A DNA stretch of 64,000 nt, taken from the NCBI GenBank assembly GCA_012295275.1, contig CM022671.1, positions 19,108,956 through 19,172,955 on the forward strand. The letters are read 5' to 3'. Position 1 is the stretch's first letter. Each line of letters begins with the position of its first letter. Made by a program: the position numbers and the translations under genes. Under the pieces are notes generated by a model. That model was given only the letters and a program-made list of their open reading frames with translations, was not told the origin of the DNA and did not search any database. Origin of the DNA: Chrysomallon squamiferum. Lineage: Eukaryota; Mollusca; Gastropoda; Neomphalida; Peltospiridae. Shown in pieces: positions 41,572 to 55,300 of the stretch.

Positions 41572-43079
41572 AGTGCAGGGGGTCTGGATTGGCTAATTAA
41601 TGTTGGTCATTCTGCAGAGAAACAGATGTGGGCATCTACATAGATTTATTGTTTATAATTAACCCTTCTTACACTATCTTGTGCCGTTGGGTAAAGGCCT
41701 GAGTGTAATGAAGTTCTACTCTGCTCTGTTCTGGTAAGTAATTCCATTAGTTTGCTAATTAAAACCAGTCGTCAGCATTTTTCGCTAATAAGTAGTGATC
41801 AGCTTTGTTTGCAAGCTCACTGGCAACCGCCATTGTAAAATCTTAACTTTCTGATGAAAATATAATCTGAATTAAGAAAGAAGGGTGACTTTTTAAATAA
41901 ATACAGTATGTTCGATATTTGTTTGTGAAAACCGTTTCCGTCTTGCGATGACCTATTCTTCTGAAGTTAGCAGCAAAGGATGCTTTTAAAAATTATTCAT
42001 TTTTCAGACTATTGTTTCATTCATTTACACAGAAGCAAAATCATATGCATACCTGCATACACACATAATCATACATTATATACACCCATAATTCAGCAAG
42101 TCTAGATTTTGCTGTCGTCATGGTGGTGCCCTCGATGTCGGTTATCTATGCAATCAGGTGTAACGCACGAAAATATACTAGATGGGGCAACTGTTACTGT
42201 GAAGTGCAGTTTTGTATGCAACATCGCTCTCGTGAACTCCGTAAATATCTCACTGTTAAGAGATGTCACTAATGTGTACTTCACAACATGGTTATCTGAG
42301 AAACATCATCATCCAAAGCGTTCTTAATTACGGTACGAACAAGACGAAACAAGATATGTTTTAATTTAACTATCAAAAAATAAATAAATAAACAAATCAT
42401 TAAATAAATAAAAAATGAAAAAATAAAAAATAAAAATAATAATAATAAATAAATAAAAAAAAATATTTGTTTGAAACGAAAGTGTTTGTTAGTGTTACGT
42501 GTCTTGTTACTGATGTTACTGTGATTATTTAAATTTAATTTGTTTAATTTAATATATATCTGATAAGCTAATAATGCATATCTGTTTCTCGGTTTATCGT
42601 CATACAGGGCAGGCTACGCCCATTGTGTCATTTGAAATAACTAGTTGCTCAATGACTGTTTTTTCTTTGAATATGCGTGTGAAAGATCCCTTGCTTCTAA
42701 TCGTCAAGTGTATCTCGAAGAACACAAAATAGGGTGTCTTCCAGGCCACACAGGGTTCCTTTTCTTAAATTCTTAATAATATCGTAGTTTTGAGAGTAAT
42801 TTTACATATAACGCGATATAACCGCAGATTTAAAAATAGAGCGTGCATCGTTAAAATAACATATTTTTTCTTTCCTTATTATCTCTGTCTCTACCTTCTG
42901 ACCTCTCTATCTCTCCAACGCTCTGATAATAATTAATTATCATAGTTAACATTAAAAAAAAATATATTATATTAAATATCAGAGACAGTTCTATTGTAAT
43001 ATAATAGTTGATATTGATAATGAAAACGGCCCTGTAATGGCTGCAATGATACATCTGTACACTAACATAAACACACACC

Positions 43080-43082
<3 letters not shown>

Positions 43083-43135
<53 letters not shown>
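43083..43135 (+). repeat. (CA)n microsatellite
   Basis: 53-nt CA run; Cys-Val frames on the minus strand derive from it. Confidence 0.95.
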
Positions 43136-43136
<1 letters not shown>

Positions 43137-46100
43137 TACGTAATGCTGTTTTTATTTTCTGAAAAATAAATCGGTAAAAACTCAAGAAAATAATATTAAT
43201 TTTGCTTTGCTACTTTTCATTAAAAAAAACGCATGCAGGTGTGGATAAAGAATTTCAGAAAGAGGAAAAAATCTTCGTAGAGGATACAATTTTTTAAACG
43301 ACATCAACTGATAAAAGAAGAAGAAACAGGTTACTTCCATTGATAATTATGCACACGTGTGGCATATATTAAAAATACATATAACATACACTGACTATTA
43401 GCAATTACAAACATCTGAGTTTTATGTCTTTGTTTTAACGAAAAAGAAAGCGTTGGATAAATATCTGCTAAAGTTATATAAATGCAATTGCTAGTTAAAT
43501 GCCCGGATAGATAAACACTAAGGTTAAAAAAAATAAAATAAAAATGAAAATAAAAATAAAAATAAAAATAAAATAATATTATAACTAAAGGAAAATTATC
43601 AATAAATAAATAACAAGAAAAACAAAATTAAGAAATAATAAGTTTTATAATTAAATACTAATACTAATACTACTACCAATAATAATAATTTAGAAATCCA
43701 CGTCATAATTAAGAATATACTTTCGGACTTGAACTCGTTAAAAGCAGTAATATAAAACGAGTACCTGTTAAAAATGTTGAGTTTTATTATAAGACAACAT
43801 AAAAGTTAGAGCGAGTTCTGTGCTTGAAACTTGTGCAAAAACAATAAAGAAATAATTAAATGAACTCAGAGTGGGTTTAGGAATGCTTGCTACGGAAACA
43901 AGAACCACCTTTCGCACGTATGAGATAACGTTTCGTTTTAAATGGTGGCCTACATAAAAGACTGCAAAATACAGGTCATAAAATACAGTTCTTGAATTGT
44001 TTTCAGAATTAGACTCGAAGTAAAAAGATAATAATAAATAACCACACAGCCAGGTGCAATTTACGATTGATATCAGCTGCAGTATTTTGACAGTGTGCAA
44101 TTAAATACAACAGTGCACGCTCATCTGTTTTTCACAGGAACACCTTTTTATTACCACAAGTTATCCACTGGGCTAAGTTCCCCAGACCGATAAGCGATAA
44201 TTCGCTTCTATTTTAGACGAGAGAGCTTAAAACAGAGTTGTCATCCACACGGACAAACAAGACAATGTATATATTTCCAGTTATGACACAAAGTATACAC
44301 ACGTCTCATCTTACATCGTCTTTCCAAATTAGGGAGGAAAGTGGAACGAACTGAACATAGCATTGGTTGTTATAATCAGAGAGTTATTGGCACCGTATGT
44401 GTTACGATACGCCTCTAGTACACGGGCGAGACAATGCCTGGTTTTCGTTCTTGTTTGGGTTTTTTTTTTTTTTTTAAACTTTCTGTTTCGTTTGATAAAA
44501 AATGTACTGGTATTTACTGTTTGTACTGTTTTATTTTAAGTTTAACTTATTTTAGTTATAATCTATTTGTTTAGCTATAACCAGTTCAAACAGTATGATA
44601 ATAATCATTACATACAGTGAATCTATTAATTGATATATTTATTTCAAGTCACATCTTATATTTTAACTTCTATCAAAATGATAGCAGTTAACTTTTAGAA
44701 AACAAATAAAAAATTCATTTCTGACGGATTGATTAACATTATGCTTAGGTATCATTAATAATTAAGCTAATCTATCAAAATAACAAATTACGCTGTATTC
44801 TTTTTTTCATCAAACTGCAAGCGAGTGTGATTACTTATATCTGTGTATTCACATATTTCCCATCAAAGACAGAGTATATATAAGTGCAAAATTCAGTTTG
44901 TACTAGAAAAACAATTGCAAAATACAGTTTTCCATCCAATCATAATTTCGGTTGAAAACATTTCATTGCAGTGCGTTTTAAACTTTTTTTTCAGATTTTG
45001 CTACCATGCATCGTTTCTTTCTTTAAACAACTCTGTTGTGTCTTAGATCTAACTTGTCCCATTGGTGGAATGAATCTACGTTAATATTTGGCCCAAAACC
45101 GAATTCAGCTCACCAGTGCTCTGAAGGCTTCACTCTACTTTGTCTGTAAAGGTGCAGCGCTCACTGCACACAGGGCTATCATATTACCCAAACACCCAAT
45201 CTCAAGCGAAGAATATTTTATCCCGTCGCCCTCTTTGGCTCCTGAAGAAAAAGCGAACGAGTCTTCTCTAGTGGTACATTTTCCACTCTCTCGGTAACTT
45301 TCTCAAGGACGGTACTAACAGCCACAGGAGTTCTTGCTTCTAACACGATCACCTAGATTAATAGTAAGCTATAGTTCTCTGTTTTTGCTTTGTTTTTGTT
45401 TAAATATTTTCTTTCTTTACTCGTTTGGATAAGTTTTTATGCTTTCGCTGTGAGCAGCTGTGGATGACTTTCTCTCTCCATTTTTTTTAAATTTCTTCCG
45501 ATTAAAAAATATATATAAAAAATAAATGAAAATAAAATAAAAAATTAAGAGAGAGATGACGAAGAGCGAGAAATAGCATGACATTTTTTGTACATAATTA
45601 TAAGATATAAGGTGCATGTTTTTGTAATTTGAAGATTTGTTTCACTAGTTATAACATTTATGTAAATAAAATTAATAATTTCCACAGGAATGGGTTACCT
45701 CTGTTTTAAAAAAAAATTTCAAAGATCTCTTCAGAGTTCAAGTTTAATTATCATTATTATTATTATTATTACTGCCACGCCTTTTAAATAATACTGGCCA
45801 TGGCCCCGCTGTCACCCTTTTTGTTTACAGTAACGCTTGTTGTTTCATACCCTTAAACATTTCGAATACAGACCTATCAGTGAATAAACCGCACAAATGC
45901 AGTTAAATGTGCATTTATGTCAAATACTTGAAATAACTATAGATAGGAGTGGTATTTACGATAGCAGGTTTACATTTGGTCCATGATTACATATTCCTCA
46001 CAAATATTTTCACTATATGAAATAAGCGGTTTTATTGTGGATAATCCTAAGAGCCTATAAAGGAAGCACACACCCGATAGTTACGGAGTTACTGCGCTAC

Positions 46101-46183
46101 CTTTTAATAAACATTCAACAGGTTTGTGTATTGATAAGATAGTCAGACTGCTTCCTTTCATACGCTCTTCCGTCAAAGGCAAT

Positions 46184-46212
46184 CGGAAGTTCCGGTTGCC
46201 GTCGTGACGTAA
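46184..46212. promoter_or_regulatory. ETS-like plus CRE-like cluster in CpG-rich DNA
   Basis: CGGAAGT (46184-46190) followed by CCGG and then TGACGTAA (46205-46212) lies in the most CpG-dense short stretch I see (nine CG in 46141-46260). ETS and CREB/ATF sites together are typical of TATA-less promoters. It lies 4.9 kb upstream of the filamin coding exon and could be its promoter. Confidence 0.35.
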
Positions 46213-48100
46213 GAGGTTCGCTCGAATCGTGGCTGCTGTTGTGTAAATGCTATTTGTTTGCAGTGTGAAATATCAACATGTTATAGACTATGTTGTATTT
46301 CAAAAATAATAAAAAAGAACGAAATAAATAAAAAATAAAAAGTTGATTATGAATATATGTCAGAGCAGTAAATTAAAATACGAGCCAACTTAAAAAAAAC
46401 TCCAGAAAATCCCACATCATGAAAATGATGAAGATGATGATGATTATGACAACAACAACAACAACAACAACAATAAAAATTCAAACGACAATGCCAAATT
46501 ATTCCTATATGTTTTTTAATTTGTATTAATTAATTAATTTATTTATTATCATCATCATTATTATTATTATTATTATGATTATTATTAATCTAATATGCTT
46601 TGCTTTGCACTTTGAAGATAGTTATACCATAAAAGTCTCTCATTCCAAGCTCTATAATTTTGACTAAATCTTGGCACACTTCACACGCTACTCTTACGTC
46701 TCATTACAGTCATAGCTAGCATGTTTGTTCTTAGTGGTGTTTTCTACGCCTTGAACGAGAAGAGAATTGTCGTTCGTTATGTTACTGATAGATTGATAAC
46801 GTAATTTTTAGTGTTGTTGTTGTTGTTGTGTTGTTTATTTTATTTTATTTATTTATTCATTTAAACGTTGAACTGGTAAAAACATATTTTTCTGTTAATA
46901 AAATTAACATTTTACAGTGCTGCTTGCACAATTTTTCTGAGAAACAATTATGAAGAATCTAATTTTGTTGTTGTTGATGTTGTTGTTGTTGTACAAATAT
47001 GATCTTAGTGATGAAATTCTTGTCATCTTTCGAGAAGGATTAATGTCTTCTGACGGTAATAAACCAGTCATGGAAAACAAATCGAACTGCGAATTAGTCT
47101 AAAGTGAACATCCCTCCTCTTTATACTTAATTTATTATTACTATGAGGATGAGGATGATCTGAAATTCTGACTGCCTTTCTACAACAAACATTCTTCTTG
47201 TATATGTTTCTGACGACCTTACAAGAAAACATATCACGTATATACCATATAGGCATAATTTATTATTGCGTAGTATTATCGGGATACTTTCATATGTAGC
47301 CAGTGCATCGTTGCTTTGTTGGTAAGAAGATCTGCATCCTTTAGAAATATAACATTACCTGACTTCCTAATTCTCGGCAGTATAGTTTTCTAAAATGCCA
47401 AGAAAACAAACTTAGTATTTATCCCTTCCGCAAAGTTTCCAGTGTGGTCACCTGGCGATCTTAGCATGCTGATAGTAAGTACGTCTGCGTGCATGTGTGT
47501 CTGCATGCCTGGCGTTAACATGAACCAGACGCAGGGATGGGTTTGCGTGTTATTCTGAAAAGATCGGTTGTTTTTCTTATAAGATGGGTACGTCTAGATT
47601 ATGTGTGAGAAACTCTTTTAACCAGTCGTAATTGTTAATACTTGAATCACAGACAGCAAAATAAATATAATAATATGAAATGGTGTTCCCCACATCCTCG
47701 AATCAGCCTGGATTTTGACACTGCTTTAGTGGGTTAATTGGACTGCACTGTTTTGGATTTAACACTAGACTGTATAATACATACCTGTGATGAGCAAGTA
47801 ATAACCATTACGAAGGTTTATTCTTAAACTTAGTTTTGGTTTCATATATAAGCCAGAAAGTAAAATGATTTTGTATATAGGTGTGTATATGTACAGGTCT
47901 ATGTATACACACATAAGTAAAATGAAGGACATACAAAACACACTATTATTGTCTCTTCGAGATAATAACATTAATATATTTTTCAATGTTTTAAATTAAA
48001 ATACAGTCTGAAATTTAACATTCATCCTGTGCTATTCATTTACAACTTTAAATCATTACAACTCTTTAGGGTTATCCAGTAACGTGTGTTCCCTTTGATT

Positions 48101-48136
48101 CTATAAATAGGTTCCATGTGTTTGATTTATTGTTCA
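48101..48136 (+). promoter_or_regulatory. TATA/MEF2 site followed by initiator-like TCAGTT
   Basis: CTATAAATAG (48101-48110) is at once a good TATA box and a perfect palindromic MEF2 site. TCAGTT, the invertebrate initiator, has its A at 48136, 34 bases from the first T of TATAAATA, slightly more than the usual 30-31. It lies 3 kb upstream of filamin. A MEF2 site would suit a muscle-expressed gene. No strong donor follows closely, which weakens the case. Confidence 0.3.
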
Positions 48137-50226
48137 GTTTGAAACTAGCTGCAGTTAATTACTGGTATTCACTAAGTGACCTTGATAACAGATGACTACT
48201 CGCACACACTCCGTTCTGTGATTCTGATCTTAGAGTGAAGATATAATCCCTGCAAACAGCCATTTTCATAATTTTATTTATCGTTTTTAATTCATCGTCT
48301 CTTCAGTTTTGTAAACGAAGAGATTCAATGTTTATGTAATAAATATAACAGTAACACTGATATCGGAATATTCAAATTTAGCTCTGTGTGGCTACCGAAG
48401 TGTTAATTTTCGATTTGCCGAAAACAGTAACCAATTCTGGAAATTTGCCATGTCAACGCCTAAGCATGGAAGAAAAAAAGAAAAGAGGAAAGAAAGAATA
48501 AACAATAATCATTTAAAAAAAAAAAGCCAAAACTACTAAAAATACGTTATGCTTAATAATAAAGATTAAGATGGAAAAAAACAAACAACACCAAACAAAC
48601 ATAATAATAATGAAAAAGAAAAAAAAAAAGAAAGTAAGTTGATTCATTTTTCAGGTGTGCAAGCAATTACTTTATCTGTCTCCGCCTATAGTTCTAACTG
48701 ACTGTGATTTAAAATAGACTGGAATAAATTAAATCTGATACATTATCACTACAATGTAATGAATCCACGACCGAAGGGGTACAACAGATTAGGGTATTTA
48801 TTCCTCTGTTGTGTCTGTATTTAATAATATAAAATTTACAATATTTATTTAAATGTGTTTGTATGAATGCAAGCTTACTTATATTTCCTAATGTGTATGA
48901 TGGATTCCGTGCATGTAAATATAAGCAACATCACATACTCAACTATGCGATTTAATTTAAGTTTTCGTCATGATATGTATCATCTTTCACGATTTATAAA
49001 TTTTCGAAGGTGTAGATATACAAGTAATTTTACTGAACTGTTTTTATGCTTTTTATTTATGTAAGTTCTAAACTTTAATATATATTTCAAGCTAATGGCT
49101 TTTATGCGAGTTCTGCATATTATTTTTCTTTCTTTTTATTCAGGGTTTAAAACAAAACAAAACAAAAATAAAAAAAATTATAAAAAAAATTAAGTAAAGT
49201 TAAACATAAAAATCCCTCAATTTTAATTGCATTTTTATTCCACTATAACATTTCACACTCGTACACGCCCATAGACACTTTCCATATATTTTGAGCATAA
49301 AATAACAGTCGAAGCGGAAAAATCGTTCCTGGTTGTCCATGATCTCTTAGCAGGTATCTGAATATAACCAATACTTCTTTAGCATGATTACGTTTTAATA
49401 CGAAAATGTCAAATGTTTAACTGCAAAATGTTAAACTGTTTAGAACAATAGGTATATTCTGAGACAGTGCTTACGTGCAAGCAGTATACAAACACCAACG
49501 TGTGTTTGGAAAAGAGCCATTGTTTTAGATTAGTAAATAGTTGTTAATCTGAATGCATTTAAACAATGAATTATCAAATCATATGCGTGACTTATTAAAA
49601 TAATTTCATGTAAATCATGTTTTATTGGTATTATTATTATTTATATTTTCTGTAATGTTGACTAGTCAAGCGTATTTGATAATTATGTAACTGTTTAATA
49701 TATATTACCCGAAAGTATTTCTATTTTTTTTTTTTTTTTTTTTCAGTATGTAACAGCTATCAAAACATATATATTTGTGGATACACAAGGCAATGCAAAT
49801 TTTTATGAATATGCAGTAGAATACAAATGTAATTTTGAGTTCATAATTTAAAGTTTTAAGTAAAACACGTCTTCTCTCTCATTTTGAATTATTAATATCA
49901 TGTTAAACAGTTTATTTTTTTCTATCCTATTAATTAGACCACTTGGTTAATTATTACTTCTTCTTTTCTTTTTTTTATAAATACTATAGACAAAGTTTTT
50001 TTTTTTTTTTTTTTTTTTCACTGATTACAGATAACGAAGGGTGTGGTTACACAAAGAGATTATTATTCAAGTAATTTAATACGACGAACTTACGTCTCCG
50101 TTTAGAATTCATTTAACAAAAACTTATCGTAAATATGAATCTAAATTATAACTGCCTGTAATTAATAGATTTTTGTTTTTATTTTTTTATGATTTTTGTT
50201 TTCGCTAACTGGATTTATTTACTTAT

Positions 50227-50278
50227 TTGTTTGTTTGTTTGTTTTGTTTTGTTTTGTTTTGTTTTGTTTTGTTTTGTT
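50227..50278 (+). repeat. (TTTG)n-(TTTTG)n tract
   Basis: Tetra- then pentanucleotide run about 850 bp upstream of the filamin coding exon. Confidence 0.9.
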
Positions 50279-51132
50279 ATTTATTTTGTTCATATTTAAT
50301 TCCTTTAAATCAAGGGATCGGTTTTTTATTTGGGGGGGTGGGAGTGTAATTTACTCTACATTTTTTTTTTTTTTTTTTTGCCAATTTTAAAATCAATAAG
50401 TCTACATGTATGCTATTGTTTATTTCAGTAAAAGTTTACAGTTTTAAATATGATAAATTAAATAGCTGTAAACACTCGGAAGTCACTTGAGATATTTTTC
50501 CGGAGTGGCTGATTCACTGGCTGCAACATGCGTACGCAAACATACACCAAATGTATTAAATCTGTCGACTGTCTGTTTCTTTAGAGAACTCCCACCCTCT
50601 CGCGTGTTTGTGTTAACAAATATTTACTTCAACTGCTATTTGTAAGCCAAAGATTCATATATATATATATATACTTTCATTCAGTTTTTGCCTTAGAAAG
50701 AGATAAAAGGTAAACGCATCAGTGAATCGTACTGGAATTTGTTTTTCAAAGTTTGTTTTGCTTGAGACAGCTCTTAAGAGACGGTACTTTTGGTGGGTTA
50801 ACATCTTTTGAACGTTTGTTTGCATAATAAGCAAAAATAATAAGCGCAGGTAATGCAGCTGTTGAAATATGGATTTTTCAAAACTACCGTAATTATAGTA
50901 AATATATATAGAGGCAATAATTATGATGTGGGAGTTTTTCAATTTCTTTTGTACTAATGTTACAATGTTTGTTTTCACTCATTCGTAACATTTAAAACAA
51001 AGTGTTACAGTGTAGAACTATGTGACATTTCTGCTTTCCTTTGAAAGGTGTAAGTGCACTTACTAACATGACATTCTTTAGCTCATCCCCCTGCCCACTG
51101 CAATGAATATATTTCCTTTTCTTTTATTTCAG

Positions 51133-51596
51133 TTAGGAAATTCAACAAACGGCGGTCAAAGCCACTCCTGGGGTAGTCCATCTCATCTGCCTGTGTGAAA
51201 AGCGACAATAAGTTGACTCGTGCGAGGTCACCTGCGCGTGCTATTCAAGGGAGATAAATATGCAGCATGGAAATGAGGCAGATCAGTTCGAAGACGACGA
51301 GGACATGCCGGAGACGGAACGCGAGCTCGCTGCGGACGCGCAGTGGAAGCTTATTCAAAAGAATACTTTCTCAAGATGGGCAAACGAACACCTGAAGACA
51401 GTGAACAAACAGCTGGCGGATTTGGAAACCGATCTAAGCGATGGTTTGCGACTTATTGCTCTCGTCGAGGTTTTGTCCGGCAAAAAGTTCAAACACATCA
51501 ACAAGCGTCCCAACTTCCGAACACAGAAGTTGGAGAATGTTACCATGGTACTTAAGTTTCTGGAGGAAGATGAAGGGATACGTATTGTCAACATAG
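51133..51596 (+). CDS. FLN: Filamin: first coding exon (5' UTR, acidic leader, most of CH1)
   Basis: Filamin crosslinks actin filaments as a V-shaped dimer at cortex and muscle Z-discs, with two N-terminal CH domains and a long rod of Ig-like repeats. The exon starts after cttttatttcag with 127 nt of untranslated sequence. The first ATG (51260) has A at -3. The product begins [35 protein letters not shown] matches the leader of vertebrate filamins. CH1 runs from about residue 28: [13 protein letters not shown] is the actinin-type actin-binding signature 1, then [19 protein letters not shown] and the RPNFR block. The exon ends after the G of a split codon (phase 1) at gtaagt, so VNI is probably followed by D as in other filamins. 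The rest of CH1, CH2 and the rod lie beyond the window. Upstream exons must be untranslated, as in vertebrate filamins. Confidence 0.95.
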
Positions 51597-53045
51597 GTAA
51601 GTCACAGTAATGTCAGTTTGAGTATCAGTAATATATTCTTAACGATCTTTCTTTGCTGTCACACCTTTTTAATACACATCGAAAACGTCTGTCGACTCTA
51701 TGCATCAGCGTAATACATTCCATAAATCATTTACATTGCATTGTTCTTCATTAACTGAGTTGCACCAATTTATTTGTATTACTATATTTGTATAACTGCC
51801 CAGTATTTAAAATGTTCAGTTAGCTGGATCTTTCATGTCCAATTCTGAATTTACTTGTATAGAACATTTTTTCCCCCCACCGCTTACTTTTAGAATGTTG
51901 TTAATCTCGCACAATATCAGGGCAGTGACAGGAGTTAACCAGTGAAGTGTGACAAGCCACACCTTTGCTGTCATTGAAGTACTTCACACCTACCAGACTG
52001 TATTATTAACATGATTAAGTCATACATTGTTGGAGAACAATACAACATTTTTATGTCTTGACAGTACTTGCTGGTATGCTGGTGAATAATAATGTCAACA
52101 CTTGTCAGTTGTATCAACATGCTTGAGTGAACTTACAAAAAAGACGGGTTTAAGTGTTCACCTAAAACCATATCTGTTCCCATTTGTTAATTATCATGTT
52201 GATAGATAACACCTGGAAAACATTACTAATTTTTCTGGCATAATCTCAGTGCAAACAAATTTTGGCTAAACTGATGTATTGTCTAAATATTTATTTATTC
52301 TAAAAATAATTTTGTACTGGCCAGAATTTAGTTTTTTATTTGGTTCAGTGTGACAAAATAAAATTCTAAGACTATTTTCAAAGCCCACTTAAGGTGGGGG
52401 TTAACAAAGTGATTTAGTTTTTTGAATATACAGTGCAGTACATATACACAGATAAAGGGGCACATTTGTAATCTAATTACATTCTGAATGGGAGGCTATA
52501 GTAGCTTATATACCAGGGTAAGTGGATTTAGACTGGGGTAAGTCTACTAATCTGAGATAATAGAGAGTGATTCATAACTGACAGTCATCTAGATGTATAC
52601 ATGGGGAAAGTTTCACATGAAAGAATGGCTATTATGAAATAATTCAGTTGTGTGTGAGTGTCTGCATTTGTATTTCAAAGTCAGTACAAATCATTAAATG
52701 TTTAGCTACACATATTTTTTATTTCACATTCATATATACAAACATTATAAATATTTAAATTAATTTATAAACAGTATTGTATGATTTTAAAGTATTTTTT
52801 TTGGTTTTAGACTGGGCAACATTTTTTTTTTTATTTCATTTAAAAAAAAATTAGGGCAGTACATTTTCTTAATGTGTCTTCAGAGATAAAGAAATCCTTG
52901 CTTTTAAGCATATTGTTATAAACATGTCAGATACTAAGAGCTATCTTCACTTTACCAGTAAGGTGTTTTAACACTGTCACTAGACATGTCATGTAAAATA
53001 GGTCACTTTACAAAGGCTTTTTATTAAACCTTGTTTGCCACTAAA

Positions 53046-53048
<3 letters not shown>

Positions 53049-53084
<36 letters not shown>
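53049..53084 (+). repeat. Poly(A) tract
   Basis: An uninterrupted 36-nt A run near the start of the filamin intron. It may be a retroposon tail; no obvious target-site duplication was found. Confidence 0.9.
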
Positions 53085-53087
<3 letters not shown>

Positions 53088-55251
53088 TTTTCAAAAATCT
53101 AAACTGCAAATACTGATTTTATTGTTTATTTGTGAATATTTTCAGATGTGCATTGATAAAAGGAATGATAAAACATATTTTATTAATATATAAGAGTGTT
53201 TTTATATCACAAGATATGAATAAATCTGCACCTTCTCAGTCATAATAAAAACAACACTTTAATCTGATCCCATACTTCTTTATAATTTGTCCTTTGATAT
53301 GAAGATTGTAATTACAAAATGACATGAGCAAAGAATACCAGAATAAAGCATTAGATTCCAGTGTATCTAAATAGATACAAGATACAGTCATTTGTAACCT
53401 ATACTTTTTTATGTATCCTTTTGATAGTGCAGACAATGCTTATATATATTTTAAAACTATTTTCTTAAACCATTCTTTTTTTACATAATGACATCAAAAT
53501 AAATAATAATTTGTCAGCCTCATCCCATCCTAAATATTTTATTTTATTGCTAAACTTTATTACTAGCAAATCATTTTTAAGAAATTAAACCTAAACTTGA
53601 TATTCAAAATGTGCCTATAAGTTATAGATAAATAACCAGTGATATTGCATGTTCTTTCAACTGAAATGGTTTAGTTTTATTATAAAGTATACAGAAAGTT
53701 AACATTTAATCTTGTTTTAAAAAAATCTCCAAAACAAACAAACCCTAAAACCCAACAAATTTACACCCCTGATGCACAAACTGGTTAATAATTTGATTTC
53801 AGGACAATTCAGATATTATAATGCTCATTACTGTCCAGATGTTACTTGTACTGAATTAATCATGCAAATATATATTATAGATATTACTTTCATTATTACT
53901 TGAATATAAACATGTTCATGATGTTTGAACTATTAAGTTATAGCAGCCTTGAATTGACCATACATGCACACCTGTATAAGTGTGTTCTGTCTAATGACCT
54001 ATATCTGTTATTGATCTTGGCAATTTCTGATGGAGTAGGTAGGCCCACATGTTATTGAAATAAGCTTGACAGTTTGTATTGCACGGTTGATTGACTTATC
54101 AGATGGGTGGTCTCATCAAGTGAGCATTTCCTTTTTAAGATTTGAATATTTGCATATACAGGATATTTATAACCAAGTGCATTGTAAAACAGAAGCATCC
54201 AAAAATGTTTTAAAAATGGACAAACCAAAATATCTTCAAAACATCAACCTAATTATCTTTCAAAAGAAACGAAATGTAAAACACAAATTATATAGTAAAA
54301 TATTTAATGCTATAACCCATTTCATAAACTAAGTTAACAACCAAAGGTGCAGTATCTTGATTATCACTGTAAATGATTCATTAAGTTTATTTTTGGACAC
54401 CCCTTTGAAGATCTGTTTACAATACTGGCCTTGAAATGTTTAATAAAGGAATATAATTATCTTTTGCATGTATTTCCCCCCCCCCCATTTACTTAAATTT
54501 AAAAATTTGCTTTATAAATTTGTATTTCTTCTGACTGAACGAAACAGTCATTATTTCTTTTTAGGAATTAGTTCAGTAAAATCCTTTTTTTATTTTTTTT
54601 AAACTTGAATTTTTAGTTTAATTCCTTTGTAACTCAATATTTCTATGTAATCCATATTTTTCCCAGTTGTACAATAAATAATAACGTGTCAGTTTAATGT
54701 TTGGAATTAATTAAATGGTAATTTAAAAGGAAAACTAAAATTATTACCTATCCAATCATTTCGACACTGAATTAACCTGTTCTTCTCTAGTTTCATCCAC
54801 TATTTCATTATAAATCAATATCCAGTTTAATATTAACTATGAAATTGTGTTTTAATGATAATCATTTAAAATAACTAGTTTTTAAATTAATAATTATTTA
54901 TATGTTGATTGGTGTTTAAATATATAGCCAATCCCCCACCCCCCAAAACAATAAATAAATAAATAAAAAATAAAAAATATAATTAATAAATATCAATAAT
55001 AAATAACAATAATACAGGTACACAAATAAAATAGGACTTCAGTTTTTAACCTTTTCTTTTTTAAATTTAATTTATTTATTGTCAACTGTATACTCTTGGG
55101 CATTCATTCTTTTACAATTTGTTTAAAATCAGATTTCTTAATTACATATAAACTATAGAAACATCACAATGGGCCAAGGTTTAAGTAGTTAACATCAGAT
55201 TTGAAAAAAAAACATTGGCTAGAAACTAATTTCTTACATAGATATGGTATG

Positions 55252-55252
<1 letters not shown>

Positions 55253-55299
<47 letters not shown>
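55253..55299 (+). repeat. (CA)n microsatellite
   Basis: 47-nt CA run in the filamin intron. Confidence 0.95.

Positions 55300-55300
<1 letters not shown>

Larger units (their letters stand above)
31001..51132. other. Noncoding DNA upstream of the filamin coding exon, CpG-normal
   Basis: No ORF here resembles a known protein and none sits in a consistent splice context, so this is intergenic DNA and/or the first filamin intron. CpG is clearly more frequent than on either side. It contains poly(T) and microsatellite tracts, a 43-bp direct repeat, a mollusc-type AAGGGAAATAACTCC motif at 36222-36236, promoter-like clusters near 39.5, 46.2 and 48.1 kb, and exon-like donors at 32594 and 41733. Untranslated first exon(s) of filamin must lie somewhere upstream of 51133, but I cannot place them with certainty. 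Confidence 0.5.

Noticed and set aside
43768-44100. Minus-strand ORF of 110 codons
   Set aside because: Codon content is AT-driven, there is no family resemblance, and stop-free runs of this length are expected by chance in a 64-kb window.
45088-45297. Open frame of 69 codons with balanced composition
   Set aside because: It begins at TTG rather than ATG, has no splice context in phase with anything, and matches no family I know.
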